A DNA stretch of 64,000 bases. Origin: Rusavskia elegans. Taxonomy: Eukaryota > Ascomycota > Lecanoromycetes > Teloschistales > Teloschistaceae. The DNA is taken from NCBI GenBank assembly GCA_011316305.1, contig SAUG01000056.1:124001-188000 (forward strand). The letters are read 5' to 3'. The position numbers and the translations under genes are program-made. This document shows, piece after piece, positions 1 to 14,123 of this stretch. Positions within the stretch are counted from its first letter, which is position 1. Each line of letters opens with the position of its first letter. The notes under the pieces are model-generated. The model did not search any database. It was not told the DNA's origin and was given only the letters and a program-made list of their open reading frames with translations.

Positions 1-3000
1 ATCTTTTTTAGATAGGATTAATAAAAATAGTAGATTTTATAGAATTCGTCTAAAACGTAGAAATTGGATAAATAGTTAGTTTAAAAATTAAAGAAATAGA
101 TATACGATAAAGTAATAGACGTTATAATAGAAAGCCGAATAATAAAATATAGAAAAATATATCGATTTATAACTAACAATTAATATTCTAGAAACTAGAT
201 ATTCTAGATAAAAGGAATAATATATTTATACTAAAGATAGATTATACGCGATCAAATTATTTTAAAAGGCCTTTTAAACTGATAGAAAGATTGTAGACAT
301 TATCTTTATAGTACGTGTTAGTCAAAATTATATAATAGCGTATAACGAGTATAGATAATATTAGTATCCGATTTATTTTTGAACGTTATAATAGATATAG
401 TAATATATATACTATTAAATTATAACAGACTGTTAATCGTTATATCTATAGTATTTACTATAAAGTTAATAGATAGCTTATACGACGTATACGGCGCGGC
501 TAAACGATACGTTAAATTTTTTAAAAACTATATATCTAATAAAATAAAACTATAGTTTTATATTAGATAATCTATTTATATACCAAAATCTAAGTAATTT
601 TAATACGATAATATTATAATTTTAGCTTTTATAACAGACTCTAGATAGTTTTATAATATTTAAAAACGATAGCTAATTTCTATAACTAGATTTTCTAATA
701 TCTAATTTCTTCGTAATAATATCAATTTTCAGTAAATAATTTCTATAGTTCTATTTATTCGCTCAATTCTACGTATTATTAAACTACTATATCTATAATT
801 TTTTTTATAGTTTGTAATAGTTTTAATATTTACTAAAATTTAATTTTTATATATCGCTAGTCTTTTTATTAAAATTTTATTATCTAGAAAGGAAATAGAA
901 TTATAAATTTAAAATATACGTATCGAAGGTTTTAATATTAATTAATCCGACGAGAATCTATATTTTAGTAGTATTTTAGCTATTATTAGATAGAAGATCT
1001 ACTAGATAAAAAGATATAGACGTATTAGATAAAAGTCGAAAAAAAGAATATTTAAAATATTTACTAGAAGTTTTTTAATATTCTATAGAACTATATTCGA
1101 ATATAGTAATTTTATACGAGTAAATATTTTCGTTAACGTTTTATCGGCGTATAATTTTTATTCGATTATAGAAAAAGATAATATATAAAAATTAAAAATT
1201 AAATAACTATCTATTAATTTTTAAAGTAATAGATAATCTGTAATAAAATATCTATTTTATATAAATTAGCTATAAACGTTGCTTCTATATATAAGAAAAA
1301 GTGAATATAACTATTAAATTTAATTATTTCTAAATACTTTTTTTAGCGCTTTTTTCTATTATAAAATATATTTACTAATATTTTATATTCAAGATATAGT
1401 ATATACCTTTTTATAATAAAGTTTCGATATAAATATCGTCTAGTTTTATAAATCTTTTAGTATATTAATATAATAATCGAATTACTGGAACTATAATCTT
1501 TTAATATTTAAAATAGATATAGTTAATAAAGATATTAGAAACGTAGAAGATATATAGAGTATATAAAAGATAAAAGAATTTTCTAGAAATAAAATAGAAA
1601 GTATATAGAAATTTAGAAAAAAAAAGGAATCTATTAAAATATACGGTTTTATAATAAATAATTTATTAATAATTTAATTTATTCTAATAATATTCAAAAG
1701 ATTCTAGAAAAAAAATAAATATTATATATTAGAAGGGTGGAAAGAGTATATATATAAAGGAAAAAGTGTATAAAGAAATACTATTAACCGTATCTTTGAA
1801 AAATCTTTTAATATTATATTTCTTCTATATCTTTACGCGATATATAGCTATATATATTTAAAATAGCCGTCTTTAACGCCGATAGTATCGCGATAGTAGA
1901 AGGAGATCTAGTAATATAATAACTAGATAGTAAATTCGATAATCTAAATTTATACTCTCGTTTTCGAAAAGTTTCTAAAGATTATATTAAGTCGATATAT
2001 TATAATAAATTCTATAACGCGTAGTAGTAAAAGAAAATAAATAGTCGACTGGAATAAAATATCCAATTTTATTGTAATTAGGTTTATATTAAATATAGAG
2101 AGATACTATAGAAAAATAATATCTAGAATTACGTTAATATCTAATAAAATTACTATAGTACGTTAGAAAAGTTTTTATCTCTATATTCTTTTCGCTACTA
2201 TTTTAATCAATATTATTAGAAAAGTCGTATAATAGAATTTATATAGATTATAGTAAATTTTTATAATAATTAATATTATTATCGTTTTTGTAAAACTTTC
2301 TACTATATTTATAGTTTTTTTATTTTCAATAAATATATTTTATATATAAAAGTTATTTAGCTATCTTCTAGGAAACAAATAATTCAGCTTTCTAATATTT
2401 CGGCGAAAGTTTTAAAAATTACCTTATTTAGATATAAATTCTGATGCTATTTGATAATCGATAAAAGATTATATAAAAATATAATAGATTATAGAAAAAT
2501 CTACGGTATTATAATTTATAGAAAAACTAGTAGATATAGTAATAAAGTTTATAATTTTAGTACTTTTTTATCTATCTATAGATAAAAAAAAAATATCAAG
2601 AAAATTAATAGAAATAGTAGTTTTATATTGAAAATATTTTAACGAATAGTATAAATATATTAAAAAATTCTAAAAAGTATCTATAATTTATTTAAAATAG
2701 TATATAAAAGATTTTTTATTAAATTATTATTTATATTATATCCTCGTTAGAAGTATATTCTTTCGATTACTATATAAAAAAAATATCTCTTTAATTTACT
2801 AACGTAATTTCTAACTATACTACTGGATATTATATCTATAATATAGTAAAAAATTTTCTTTTTATATTCTATTAAAGTTCTTCTATCTATTTATTTATAC
2901 TGCCGGAAATATAAAATATAATTTTTTCGCGTTTTATATCTAGTAGACCGATAATAGTAATAGTTTTAGATAGTTTTTTATAGAATATCTATAGAGTAGA

Positions 3001-3510
3001 ATTTTGGTAGTCTTCGTTAAAACTTTTAATTAATATAATCTACACGAATAATATTATTCGAATAATCGAATAGTTATATAAAAAAATACTATTAAATTTC
3101 CCGAGATATTGGCGTACGGTAATAAAGTTTCTAGTTTTAAAAATAATACGATATTTATATTCTCTATATTTCTATTAGCGAATATTATATATAATATTTA
3201 AATTTAAATTTAGACTTCTAATCTCTTTTCTAATAATAGATAACGGAGGAAGAAAAAAAATAATATTCTAAAAATTTAAAATAAAGTAATTTATAGATTA
3301 GTAGAACTAATTTTAGAATATTAGTAAATTGTAATATTAAGAAAAATAATATATATTTCGTTATATTCCTAATTATATATATCGCGTAATAGTTAAAAAA
3401 ATTCTTTATCCATTATTTTTACGCTAGTTTCTACCGGCTAATCAAATATTCACTTTATATAATCTACTTTTAATATTCCGATAGCGATAAAATCTTTATA
3501 TATTTAATTA
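1..3510. other. RIP-mutated AT-rich DNA, unassigned
   Basis: No open frame of useful length, no terminal repeats and no match to the element families elsewhere in the window could be recognised by eye. TpA is in large excess and CpA/TpG nearly absent, so this is probably the body of one or more old transposons destroyed by RIP. It ends where the 0.95-kb element at 3511 begins. Confidence 0.6.
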
Positions 3511-4490
3511 TCTCTTTTTTAAAAACTTTTATCTGGAATTATATTCAGTTTATATATATATATATATATTTCGTTAATATTTTATACGGTAACGATTGTT
3601 GTATCTTACGTATAAAGAAATTTCTACAGCTAAAAGTATATTCGTCAAGCAAGATTTATAGCGTAGTTAATTACTTCTATTTAACTATTTCCTTTTTTAT
3701 TCGCGATTACGAATCCTCTACTATATAAATATAACTTCGTTACTCGCAGTCTTCGATCTAGTTTAAATACTATATATTCCTTTTTCGACGTTATATATAA
3801 TTATCAACTTCTAATATTTCCGCTATATCCATCTACTATACTACTAAATAATTATCTATATCTGTCGCTTTAGCTATATTTATTATATAACCTATATCTA
3901 AACGCTCCGCTAAACTATTAAAGTATTCTTTAATCTATTTAGCTTTAAAAAGATCGCTAGGCAGTACGCTAGCTACTATAGCTAAAAGCTTTACCCGGTT
4001 AATTAGGCTAAAAGGAAGTAGGAAGGTCGGATAGTACGTTTTAAAGGTAGTAAAGAGGAAATCTTTATTAATGTCGAAATAGATTACTCTAGCTATAATA
4101 AGATAGTCGACGACTGTACGGATAGATATAGTTATTCTAGATATAGATACTACCGTCTAGTTTAGCTTGCAGCTATAGCTATTACGAGAGTATATATATA
4201 TATAAAGGCTTTTAGGCTTATATTACTAGTAAAAAAAAAAGAAAAAAAAAAGCGATAACTGCGAGGTATATTTATCTATAGAATTTTCTACGTTAGTTAA
4301 ATTATCGGTAGAAGGATAGGTTATATTACTAAGTAAATTTAAATTAAAATTCTATAGAATCGTTATTTATATTAATCAAACTGGAATATAAATTCTACTA
4401 TCGTATATTAAATACTGATATACTAACGCTTAATTTACTTACCGAACCACTGGTTTATCGAATATTAAAACTGAAACAAATTAATTAAAT
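3511..4490 (+). mobile_element. 0.95-kb family, copy 1
   Basis: Full-length copy of the commonest repeat in the window. It shows the family landmarks in order: a TATCTGGAATTATATT-like start, a (TA)n run, a TCAACG/ACGGTAACG block, TTCGTCAAGCAAGATTTA, and an end block ACTGGTTTATCG...AAAC followed by A-rich sequence. Likely target duplication is an imperfect ATATTTAATTAT on the left and ATATTAATTACT on the right. Orientation here means the direction that ends in the A-rich block; the conserved small frame runs the other way. Class of element is not settled (see findings). Confidence 0.8.
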
Positions 4491-4739
4491 AGATATTAAT
4501 TACTAAATCGTTATCGAAAATCTAAAATATCTTTAGATAAAAATCGATAGCGATAGTTTTATAGAAACCTATATAGAGTATATCGTATTACAGAACTATT
4601 TAAAAATATATAGACGAAGTTTCAACTAATAAAAGTATAGATTTCTATTTAATCATTTTTTTATTTTAAACTTTTTCTGTAATAAACTATTTAAATTGTC
4701 TAAAGTTTATACAAAGTTAGATAGATATAGAAATACTAG

Positions 4740-5650
4740 CCGAAAGTACCGGCTAGTTAATACGCTTACTAAAACCTATTAACCGCCGTTCACTTTAATG
4801 GCAATTGCTTGTTCTATAACGATAAATCGACATTTTGGCGATTTAAAGATGAATAAAATATATAATCAATTAATAGTTAAAAATGTATTAACTATAAATT
4901 CAATATAATAGAGATTTAAATAGAAATTAATAAATAGTTTAAAACAATTATTTGTTATTTTATAAAATTTCATTTAAATTAATTGAAAATCAAGTTAAAT
5001 TCGTTACTAACTATAAATGAATAAATAATTTTATAAATTTAACAGTCAATCGAAAGTTAATTAAAAGTTTATAGTAAGCTTTGAAAAGTTAATAGATAAA
5101 TAGTAAAGAGTTTAATTTATTACCAAAATATTCAATTTATATAATCAAATTTTTCCTTTTTTTTTTATAATTAGTAGTATTGATATAGATTAGATAGATA
5201 GATTAATTCCATATCACGTGGTTCTTTGAATCTCATCTAATAAGATTCCGATTACTAATTCTGATTACTAAGCAGTTCAAAGTTCGAATCCAGTGAAAAC
5301 TTCTTTTTTGAAAATTTTCATCCAATTTTTACGCCTTCAATAGAGTATCTAGAATACTAAAATCGACGAATTAGGCTGGAATATCACGTGATCTAAAGGT
5401 TCGCTTTTTTCTAGACCTGTTTTATGATTAAAGTTAATTGAAAAACTCGTTAACTCTTTTTTAATTAAATATTGAATAAAAGTTAATAGATAATTCGCCG
5501 AAAACGGCTGGTTTATATTAATATATGGTAAAATATAAACTTTAGTTTACTTTTAGTTCCTTTGATTATTTTGTTTTCGGAATATCTGCAACGAGTTACA
5601 ACGAGTTTTTAAAAACTAGCCGTTTTAAACGAATTTAACGTAGTTTTAAC
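4740..5650. other. weakly RIP-mutated AT-rich segment
   Basis: This stretch keeps many CpA and TpG dinucleotides, unlike the DNA on both sides, so it was probably single-copy when RIP acted. It contains AGTTCGAATCC near 5282-5296, which fits a polymerase III B box, but no convincing A box upstream and no tRNA fold. ATATCACGTG occurs twice (about 5211 and 5384). I see no open frame. It may be host spacer or a low-copy, tRNA-related repeat. Confidence 0.4.
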
Positions 5651-5699
5651 GTAGACAAATTGTTATAGAATATACGGTTGCTTCTAAGATATTAACTCT

Positions 5700-8548
5700 A
5701 CGGGAACTTTTACCCGATTAGATCTAATATTTAGCTTTATTCGCTTATTTATAGAAAAAGTTATAATCTATAAAAAAATATTAATCTATAATTATTAACA
5801 GTTATAAAATATTTATTTATACGTATTATATAATATATATATATAGTCTTTAAAAATATTTATTCTCTTTTATAATTACTAAATAATACTAGTAATATCA
5901 CCGATATTTTTGATAATATTAATTATATTAATTAAATATATTTTATTTATACTATTTATCAAATAACTACTATTTTTTACTAATTAGATTTTATATAGTC
6001 AGATATAATTGAATTGTAGCGGTTTATTATTTAGATTCTAATTAGTTAAAATTGTAATAGACGAGCTATTTCTATCTTTCGATAAATCTATTGTTTTTCT
6101 CGAATATTAACTTATCGAATTTATAGATAAACTCGGCTTTAGATGAACTATTAACTAGTATTAAGATATATTAGACTTATTGAATTATATCTGATAATCA
6201 TAGTAATTTTAGATTTTTTTGAATCGAAATAGATAATCTAATAAATATTAAAATAAGATCTTTTTTTATATATCGCGATTATCTAAATAGTTCAATTAAT
6301 AGTTAAATAACGAATATATTACGCGAGTCACGATTAAACGTCTTAAAGATATTATAATAGTTTCGAAATAATATTATTTATATACGAGCTATTATAGATA
6401 ATCGAACTTTTTTTAAAAATAAAGAAAAGAAGATATAGTCGATAAAATTCTAGCGGAACTTTCTAGTTTATTTAAAATTGATATAAATCGGAAATTAAAT
6501 ACAGTATAAAACTATAATTTGGATTTTATAATACGATAACTTTTTAAAAAATTAGAAGATTAGAATAAAATAATTCAAATAAAATTTATAAAATTTCGCT
6601 AATAGCTTTTATCGAAATTTTCTATACTTTTTACTAAAGCTGATAAATATAATAAATCTGTTATAGATAATATTAGCTATTTCTATTTTTTCTATAATAT
6701 TAAATCCGCCGAAATCGGATTTTATATCGAATATATAGATCTAAAAATCTATTTCCGCGACGTTTATACTTTTACCGAACGAGTTAAAAATATCACTAGA
6801 TTAAAATAATAAAGTTAAGAAAAATCTATAGATATTTCTATACGGTAGAACTTTATAATAATATTTTAATAAACATTCGAATATAAAAAAAATAGTTAAT
6901 AAAAGATTTAATAATATAGATTAAAGTTTTAATTATCTATTTTAAATTTCTATTAGATAGAGAAACATATGATTTAAATAATAAATAATTACTATAGAAA
7001 ATATCAACTATTATCGTAGCCTTCGAAAATATAGTTAAATGAAGTTTTTAATTATAAAAACTACCGATATAAATAATACTCGGTAAATTGTTATACAGAT
7101 ATAGATAGACTTCGCTATTTTTTTCTATATTATATTTATTTCTAAATCTATAGAAAAAACTATTACTAAAACGTCCTTTAGTTTAATAGCTAATTTTAAA
7201 TTCGAAATCCAAATTATAAAAAAAATTATTTCTAATAATTTCGATAAACGCTTTTAAATAATTTTAACCGTAAATAAATAGAAACTTCGTTTCTATTACG
7301 GTTTTAAAAGGTACTAGAAGATATAGTATATTAGTCGATATTTAGTTCGGCTATTTCGGATATAAATATTATAATTCTACGGGTTAATAAATTTTTTAAC
7401 CTTTATAGAGATATTAATTTCTCTTTATTAAAAGAAATTTACTTGAAACGCTTTCTATCTAAAATAGCGCGAATTTCCTTGGCTTTATATTTATAAATAG
7501 ATTAGTAAACTTATTAAGAAATTCTTTTTAAATTCGATAGAATTCTATATTAATCTATAGTAATAGATTTTATAGACTTTATAATAATTAATTATATTAA
7601 AAGTTATATTTTAGCTCGAATTTGAGTATATAAATCTACTAGTTCTATTTTAATAAATCTATTAAATTGAAACTTTTAAAAATTTAAACGGCGAAGACTA
7701 TTCCATTTTAAAGGAAATCTATATCTAATATATCGAAAAGAATCCCGTCTATAGATATTATAATAATAGTTTTATCGATGTTTATAATAAAAATATCGAA
7801 TACTATAATCGAATTTATAAATAATTAAACTATAGAAATGTTAGCTAGAATCTGATCAATACTAGATCGAAGGTTTTATATTTATACTAGAAATCTAATA
7901 TCTCGTTCAAATTATAAAATAAATTATTTAAATATTTTATAATTATTTACTAGTAAATAGAAACTAATAAAATCGAAATATAAATATTTTTAGCCGAGTA
8001 ACATTCCTCTAGTAAAAAATAATATTTCTATAATTTACGTAATGGTTTTAAATAGCGAATAAATTGTAGAAATTAGTTTAGCTTTTAAATTTTTCTATTA
8101 CACTATTTTCTTTTAGCTTTCTATTCGGATATATCTAATATTAAAGATTTATATACAAATTTAGAATGTACTATATTAATAGCCGATAAAAAATCTATTT
8201 TAAAAGAGACCGAAATAAAAAAAACTATTTAAAAAGATTTCTATTAGTAATATAGATAAATAAATCTATCGAATCGATAAATTTACTATTTTTATTTTCT
8301 ATTTTAAAGACGAGTTAGCTATTATAAAGTTTACTAGAAAAATCCATACCGTTAAAAGTATATAAATTATTTTACTATCAAATATCTATATTTTAATTTT
8401 AGTAGAAATAATTTTAGATTATTAGAAAAAGTAGATTATTATCGATAGTTATAAAAACTTTAAAATTAATTTTATTTTTTATATACGTAAATAAATTTAC
8501 TTTAAATTTATTATTAGAATTCAAAGTAATATTACTTTTAAAATCTAA
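5700..8548 (+). pseudogene. degenerate element with a gag-like zinc-knuckle trace
   Basis: Heavily RIP-mutated DNA. At 7288-7329 the plus strand reads R-F-Y-Y-G-F-K-R-Y-stop-K-I-stop-Y. If TAY is read as mutated TGY/CAY, three of the four zinc ligands of a CX2CX4HX4C knuckle are in register; the first is CGT, which RIP does not explain. Such knuckles occur in retrotransposon Gag and in LINE ORF1. No reverse transcriptase motif, LTR or element end was found, so the class is open and the limits are only those of the surrounding landmarks. Confidence 0.35.
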
Positions 8549-8550
8549 TA

Positions 8551-8981
8551 CATCAAGGTTTTCGAATTTGGATCCCGGGAGGCCCTATAGTTCTGGGCGT
8601 CCAGAGCGCCTGGAACTGTTCTAGTAGATCTCTGGACATTCAGGATTGTATATATAGTATATCTATATAGTATACTATAAAAGCTTTAGCGAGTTCTATC
8701 TAATACTTCTATAGACGGTATAATATACGCGCTAGTCACGGCGCTAGACTTTATACGTATAAAAATCCTCGGTTTCGAAAGTTTTTTAAATTCCCGATCT
8801 AGTTAACGTTGATCGTTCGTCCTAGATAACGTTAGCGAGTAGGCGCCGCTAGCGTAACTCTATAAAAACTTTTTTTTTAGGCGGCGATTAATATTATTAG
8901 CTGCTTAGAAGTTTCAGGGAGCCCGCAGGGCCCCTACCAAAATTAGAGGGCCTTTAAAGCCACTTTTCGAAAATCTTAATA
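8551..8981. mobile_element. TA-flanked MITE, GC-richer than its surroundings
   Basis: A 431-bp segment bounded by TA on both sides. The left end CATCAAGGTTTTCGAA and the reverse complement of the right end TATTAAGATTTTCGAA match except for C-to-T or G-to-A changes, and the similarity continues imperfectly to AGGCCCT and TTCTGG/TTTTGG about 35 bp in. TA target sites and such termini fit a non-autonomous Tc1/mariner-type element. It holds GC-rich blocks (GGATCCCGGGAGGCCC, GGGAGCCCGCAGGGCCCC) unlike anything near it, so it has been little touched by RIP: recent or low in copy number. It carries no open frame. Confidence 0.65.
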
Positions 8982-8983
8982 TA

Positions 8984-9732
8984 GAATTATACGAATTTCA
9001 ATATAATATTGAAATAATATTTCCGAAAATCATAATTTTTTCTTCGAATTTAAATTATAGTTAATACCGAAAATAAATTCTAGTTTCAAAGATAGCGCTT
9101 TTATTAATATACTAAATATTTCTTTTAACTTCGTTAATATTTATAATATAAACTATTTACTAATAGTTTTATCTAAACTAATTAGATTTGGAAAAAGTTA
9201 TCGAAAATCGATAAAAAAATACTATACTACTATTTCTAATATAATTTCGTTGGTAGCTAAATTAATATCGAATATTATTAAATATACTATTAAAAAATCA
9301 ATAAAAAAGATAGCTATCAAAACTATTATAATATTCGTTACTACAACGGTTATATAAAACAAATTTTTTTCCCGTTTAGAACTATTTAATATAATTAATC
9401 TACGCAATATTCTAACGAATTATAACGTTTTTTACCCGGCTAATAAAGTAAATTTTAACGAAAACCCAGTAAATTTAGCGTAGATTCGGCTAAAAATATC
9501 GAATTTACTAAATTAATATCTTTTATTATATCGATAAATTCTAAATTAAAATACCGTCTATCTAATAATTTTAAGGTATAAAATAAACTACTAATAATAT
9601 ATAACTAGTTATTAAAAGCGAAAGATATAAAAATATAATTATTAATTAGAATATTATAGTAGATATTTCCATGAAAAAATAGATACTAATTTTTCTAAAA
9701 AAAGAAAAAAATCTATATCTTTAAAGATTTAT
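8984..9732. other. RIP-mutated DNA, unassigned
   Basis: AT-rich sequence between the TA-flanked MITE and the target duplication of the first large hAT element. It may continue the degenerate element left of the MITE. A 61-codon open stretch on the minus strand is low-complexity and not supported as a gene. Confidence 0.5.
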
Positions 9733-12700
9733 AATCTAAATAGACTGACCGTTAGATCGAATTTCGAATCCAGATTAATTAATCAGATCTAATTGGAATC
9801 GAATTAAATAATAGTCCGACCCGATCCGAATCGGATTAGATTATTTTAAAATTTAACCCGATTTAATTTCGGGTCGAATCTAGAAACCCGGGTTCGATCT
9901 ATTAAAATCGCTAAAATTACCTTTTCTACGTTATAATATTAAGAATTTTTTTTTATATTCTACGGATATAATACAATAATAATATTTTAGATATTATTTA
10001 AATAGATATCGATCTTTTACTACTAAATAGTAAACAATAATTAACTTAATTTTAAAATATCTATATTATCACTCTATATTATTTATTATCTAATAAAAAT
10101 TCGTATTGATTCTAAATCTTTAAAACTAATATAAAGTAACTAAATTTTTAATTAATTTCTATCTATCCGTTTTTCAAACCGATACTTTTAACTAGATTCT
10201 AGAGAACGAATTCGTTTTAAGTAAAACCTATTCTAATTTAATCTATAAACTATACGGCGAGCCGATCCATAGACGTTATATTATTTATATTTAATTTTCT
10301 ATATAGAAATTGAATATAGATTATTGAAGATATAGCTAATAAAAATCGAATCGCCTATCTAATACTAGTCTTTAATAGAAATAGAAAATATATTTAATAG
10401 AATTTAAATAACTATAAAGTATTCGAATATTAATAGTTTAGTATTTTTGTAACTTTTAATATTAAAGACAAATTCTATAGAAAACTGATTAGTTTTTTCT
10501 AGTCGATAAAAACTATAGAATTTATAGAGTTAAAAAAATAATATAAACTTCACTGGATAGTTTTAATAATAAATAGTATATGTAAAATTATATATAAAAT
10601 TATTTTAAAATTTTCAATTATTTTATTATCGCTAGTTTTTCGAATATATCTACTATAAAGAAATGTTTTAATCTTATAGTTTACTAGAAAAACCAGGCAA
10701 TATAATTTAAATTCTTTTATTAGAATATTATTTATCTATATAAATAGTTAATTATAGCCTATAGAAGGAATATAAAATTAATTTTAATTATATAATAAAG
10801 CTATATTAACCTTAATTCTATTTTCGACTCAATTTTATAGTACTAATTATTTTATAAAACTTTTCTAGATCTAAATCAACTAGTTCGGACTATTAAAAAC
10901 TAAAGATTTAGATAATTACTCTAAGTATTTCGTTTAGATATAAAATTCATCGGCCGTATAAAATTTACGTAAATAGTTTTTAATAGCTTTAAAATCATTT
11001 GCGAGTAAAATAAATCTAATTTAAAAACATTTCAATATATTTTTCCATTATATTAAATATCTAATTAAATCTATAAAAGATTATTGATTTAAAGGTATTC
11101 GTATATTAAATTAATATTTAGTAATACTTTTAGAAACGTCTAATTAAATTTATATTTATTTCTATTAATTACTCTAGTCGATTATAATACTAGAAATTGT
11201 TAGATTTTTAGATTTTTTCTAGTTTAGATAGAAACTTCTAGAAATTATTACTATTAATATCAATTCTAACTATACGTTAAAAAATATTTTAAAAAGATTT
11301 TTATTTAGGTTAATAGCCGATAGAATTAAAACTAAAATATTTCATTTTATCTAGTTTATATAGTTAATCTAATTATTTAAAATTTTATTAAAGCTATTAG
11401 ATTATAAAAACTAGTAACGATTTCATCTAAAAACTAGAAAATAAATAAGTTAGAAATACTAATACTAGATAATATAGTATCGGAAAAAAGATAATATACG
11501 TAAATTATATCAATATAGAACTTTTAAAAAAAATATTTATTTTATATTCGTATTATTATAGTCTATATCTACACTTTTTTTCAACGTATTAACTTCGTTT
11601 TAAAAAATCTAGAAAAGAGCCGATTTTATTTTCTAATCTAGAAATATAATTAAAAATATCTCTATTAAATAGAAGTCGATATATTTTATAATTCGTCGGT
11701 CAAATATTTTACGTTAGTTTGTTAATTAATTTATAGAGAAGAACTCGTAAAATCTTTAAATATAAATAATTACCTTTAATATAGAAAAATAGTAAACTTT
11801 TTCTATATAGATAATATACTATAGCTTTTCTATAAAGTTATTTTATAAGTTTATAAAAATATTTATATTAGAATTCATTTAATATTTTGATTTTATAACA
11901 CTATTTTCGATTATTTTTCTAGAATAGATAAAGTAATTCGATTATAATTTATAATAATAAAGACAAAATACTAATAGTCAATATTAATATTAATATAATG
12001 TTTATAAAGTATTGTTTTTATATTGAAGATAAAAGTAAACTAATTTAAAATCTTACGAATATTTTAGATTTTCTAATAAAGTTTAGCTTTTTTTAGAACT
12101 AAAATATAAAAGAAATAATAATAAAAGAATAGAAAACTATTCGGAACATAAAAATAGGTATCGAATTAAATTTAAAAAATACTTTATTAAATACTATAGA
12201 GTTTCTAATAATTTATTAAAGTACAAAATCCGCTATATAAAAGAAAAAGTAATTATATAAAAAGATAAAATATTATAACTTTACTATTAAATCTAAAATA
12301 TTTTCTAATAAATATAAATATTATTTTGCGATAAATCTAATATTTTGAAATAGTTATTTCCGAAGTTAACTAAGATATTCGTATTAATACTATCGAAAAT
12401 AGTTTGAATTAAATATTTTAGAAAGATAATATTTCAAACTTTTTAAAATTAGCGTAGATATCTTATAATATTTCTATTTATCTGATATTTTCGATAGAAA
12501 TATAACGAACTTTTAGTTTTACAAAGAAAATTTATTAGTAGAATTTAGTCTAAATAATTTAAAATTATAGAAAATAGTTAATAATAATTATATACTATAA
12601 CTATACTATGGATTTAGAAATAGAAAAAGTTTTAGAAAAGCTATAGAGTATATATAATCGGATTTAACTAGAAGATAAAATATTATTTCGAAAATAAAAT

Positions 12701-12742
12701 TTTTTTAGATAAATTAAATTAAATATTTTATAATTTAATATT

Positions 12743-14123
12743 CTTCCTTGGGAGATTTCTATTTAGAATTATATTAACTTTTTATATATTTATATATATA
12801 TATTTTATCAACGTTATATACGACAACGATTTATATATTTTAAATATAAGGAAATTTTTGTTACTAAAGATATACAGTTCGTCAGACAAGATTTATAACG
12901 TAATTAATTATTTCTATTTAACCATTTTTTTCTTTATTCGCGATTACAAATCCTCTACTATATAAATATAACTTCGTTACTCGCAATTCTCGGTCTATTA
13001 GTCTTTCCTCGACGTTATATATAATTATAAGTATCTAATATTTCCGCTATATCTATCTACTATAATATAAAAAAATAATAAATAGTAATAGTTTTATCTA
13101 TATTTATCGTATAATCTGTACCTAACTATTTTTATAAATTTTTAAAATACTTTTTAGCCCGTATAGTTTTAAAACGATCGCTAGCTATAGAGTCGCTAGC
13201 TAGTATACTAGTAGACTGGTCGTCGGATCGGATTAAACTAAAATATAATTCGATTCGATCGAATTTCGGATTCTAAATTATAATCCGACCTAATCCGCTA
13301 AAACTATAAAACTTTAATATAAAAGTATAAAGCTAATATAACCTTTATATAAATTTACTAAAAAAATTCTAATTAATTAAATACGCTAGCTTGAGAATCC
13401 GTAGTAGAACTAAAAATATTACCTAGATATATTATCTTTATTAAAATATTAAGGTAATAAAATATTAAATATATAATTTCATCGGGTCGAGTTCGAGTCG
13501 GATTATTAAAATCGGGTCGGATACCTAATAGTTTAACGGAAATTCGACCCGATCCGGCTAGTGACAGTCTATAAACTAGCTATTATAGCTAGAAGTTTTA
13601 TCTAGTTAATAAGATTAAAAGGCGGTAGAAAAATCGGATAGCGTATTTTAAAGGCGGTAAAAAAGAGATTTTTATTGAAATTAAAATAGATTACTCTAGC
13701 TATAACGAGATAGTCGACGTTTTCGAAAGTAGATATAGTTATTATATATAAAGATATCACTATCTAGTTTAGCTGCGATATAGCTATATTAGAAATATAT
13801 ACTTATATAAAGGATTTTAATAAGTCGTGGTATATACGAAAGGTATTATAAAACTTATATTACTAGTAAAAAAAGAAAAAGCGATAACTACAAAGTATAT
13901 TTATCTATAAAAATTTCTACGTTAGTTGAATTATTACTAGATGGATACGTTATATATCTAAGTAGATTTAAATTAAAATTCTATAGAAAAACCTATTATT
14001 TATATTAATTAAACCTGGATATATATTCTGTTACCGTATATTCAATACTAGTATACTAACGTTTACTTTATTTATCGAACTACTGGTTTACCGAGCACTA
14101 AAACCAAAATCAAATTAACTAAA
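12743..14123 (+). mobile_element. 0.95-kb family, copy 2, split by a MITE
   Basis: Flanked by TAATTTAATATT (12731-12742) and TAATTGAATATT (14124-14135), a 12-bp duplication with one difference. The copy starts CTTCCTTGGGAG and ends in the usual ACTGGTTTACCG...AAA block. A 360-bp hAT MITE (13212-13571) sits inside; without it the element is about 1.0 kb. It lies in hAT element 1, which gives the order hAT, then this element, then the MITE. Confidence 0.88.
13212..13571 (-). mobile_element. hAT MITE, 360 bp
   Basis: Starts TAGACTGGTCGTCGG and ends CCGGCTAGTGACAGTCTA. Flanks TATACTAG and TAAACTAG match at 7 of 8 bases. Interior belongs to the subfamily with an AATTAATTA / TATACTAGAGCTTAGCG-type core, here reversed. 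It is inside the 0.95-kb element of 12743-14123. It has no coding capacity and would depend on a transposase supplied by a larger hAT. Confidence 0.85.

Noticed and set aside
3511..4490. 0.95-kb repeats as solo LTRs
   Set aside because: No TG...CA ends, and duplications are 10-14 bp instead of the 4-6 bp expected for LTR elements.
9222..9407. 61-codon open stretch on the minus strand
   Set aside because: Low-complexity Ile/Val-rich product, in RIP-mutated DNA, no homologue in other frames or copies.
11790..11830. Reverse transcriptase Y-x-D-D motif (TATATAGATAAT) in hAT element 1
   Set aside because: The four codons fit a RIP-altered YADD, but no other RT block could be read around them, and such a 12-mer is likely by chance in this composition.
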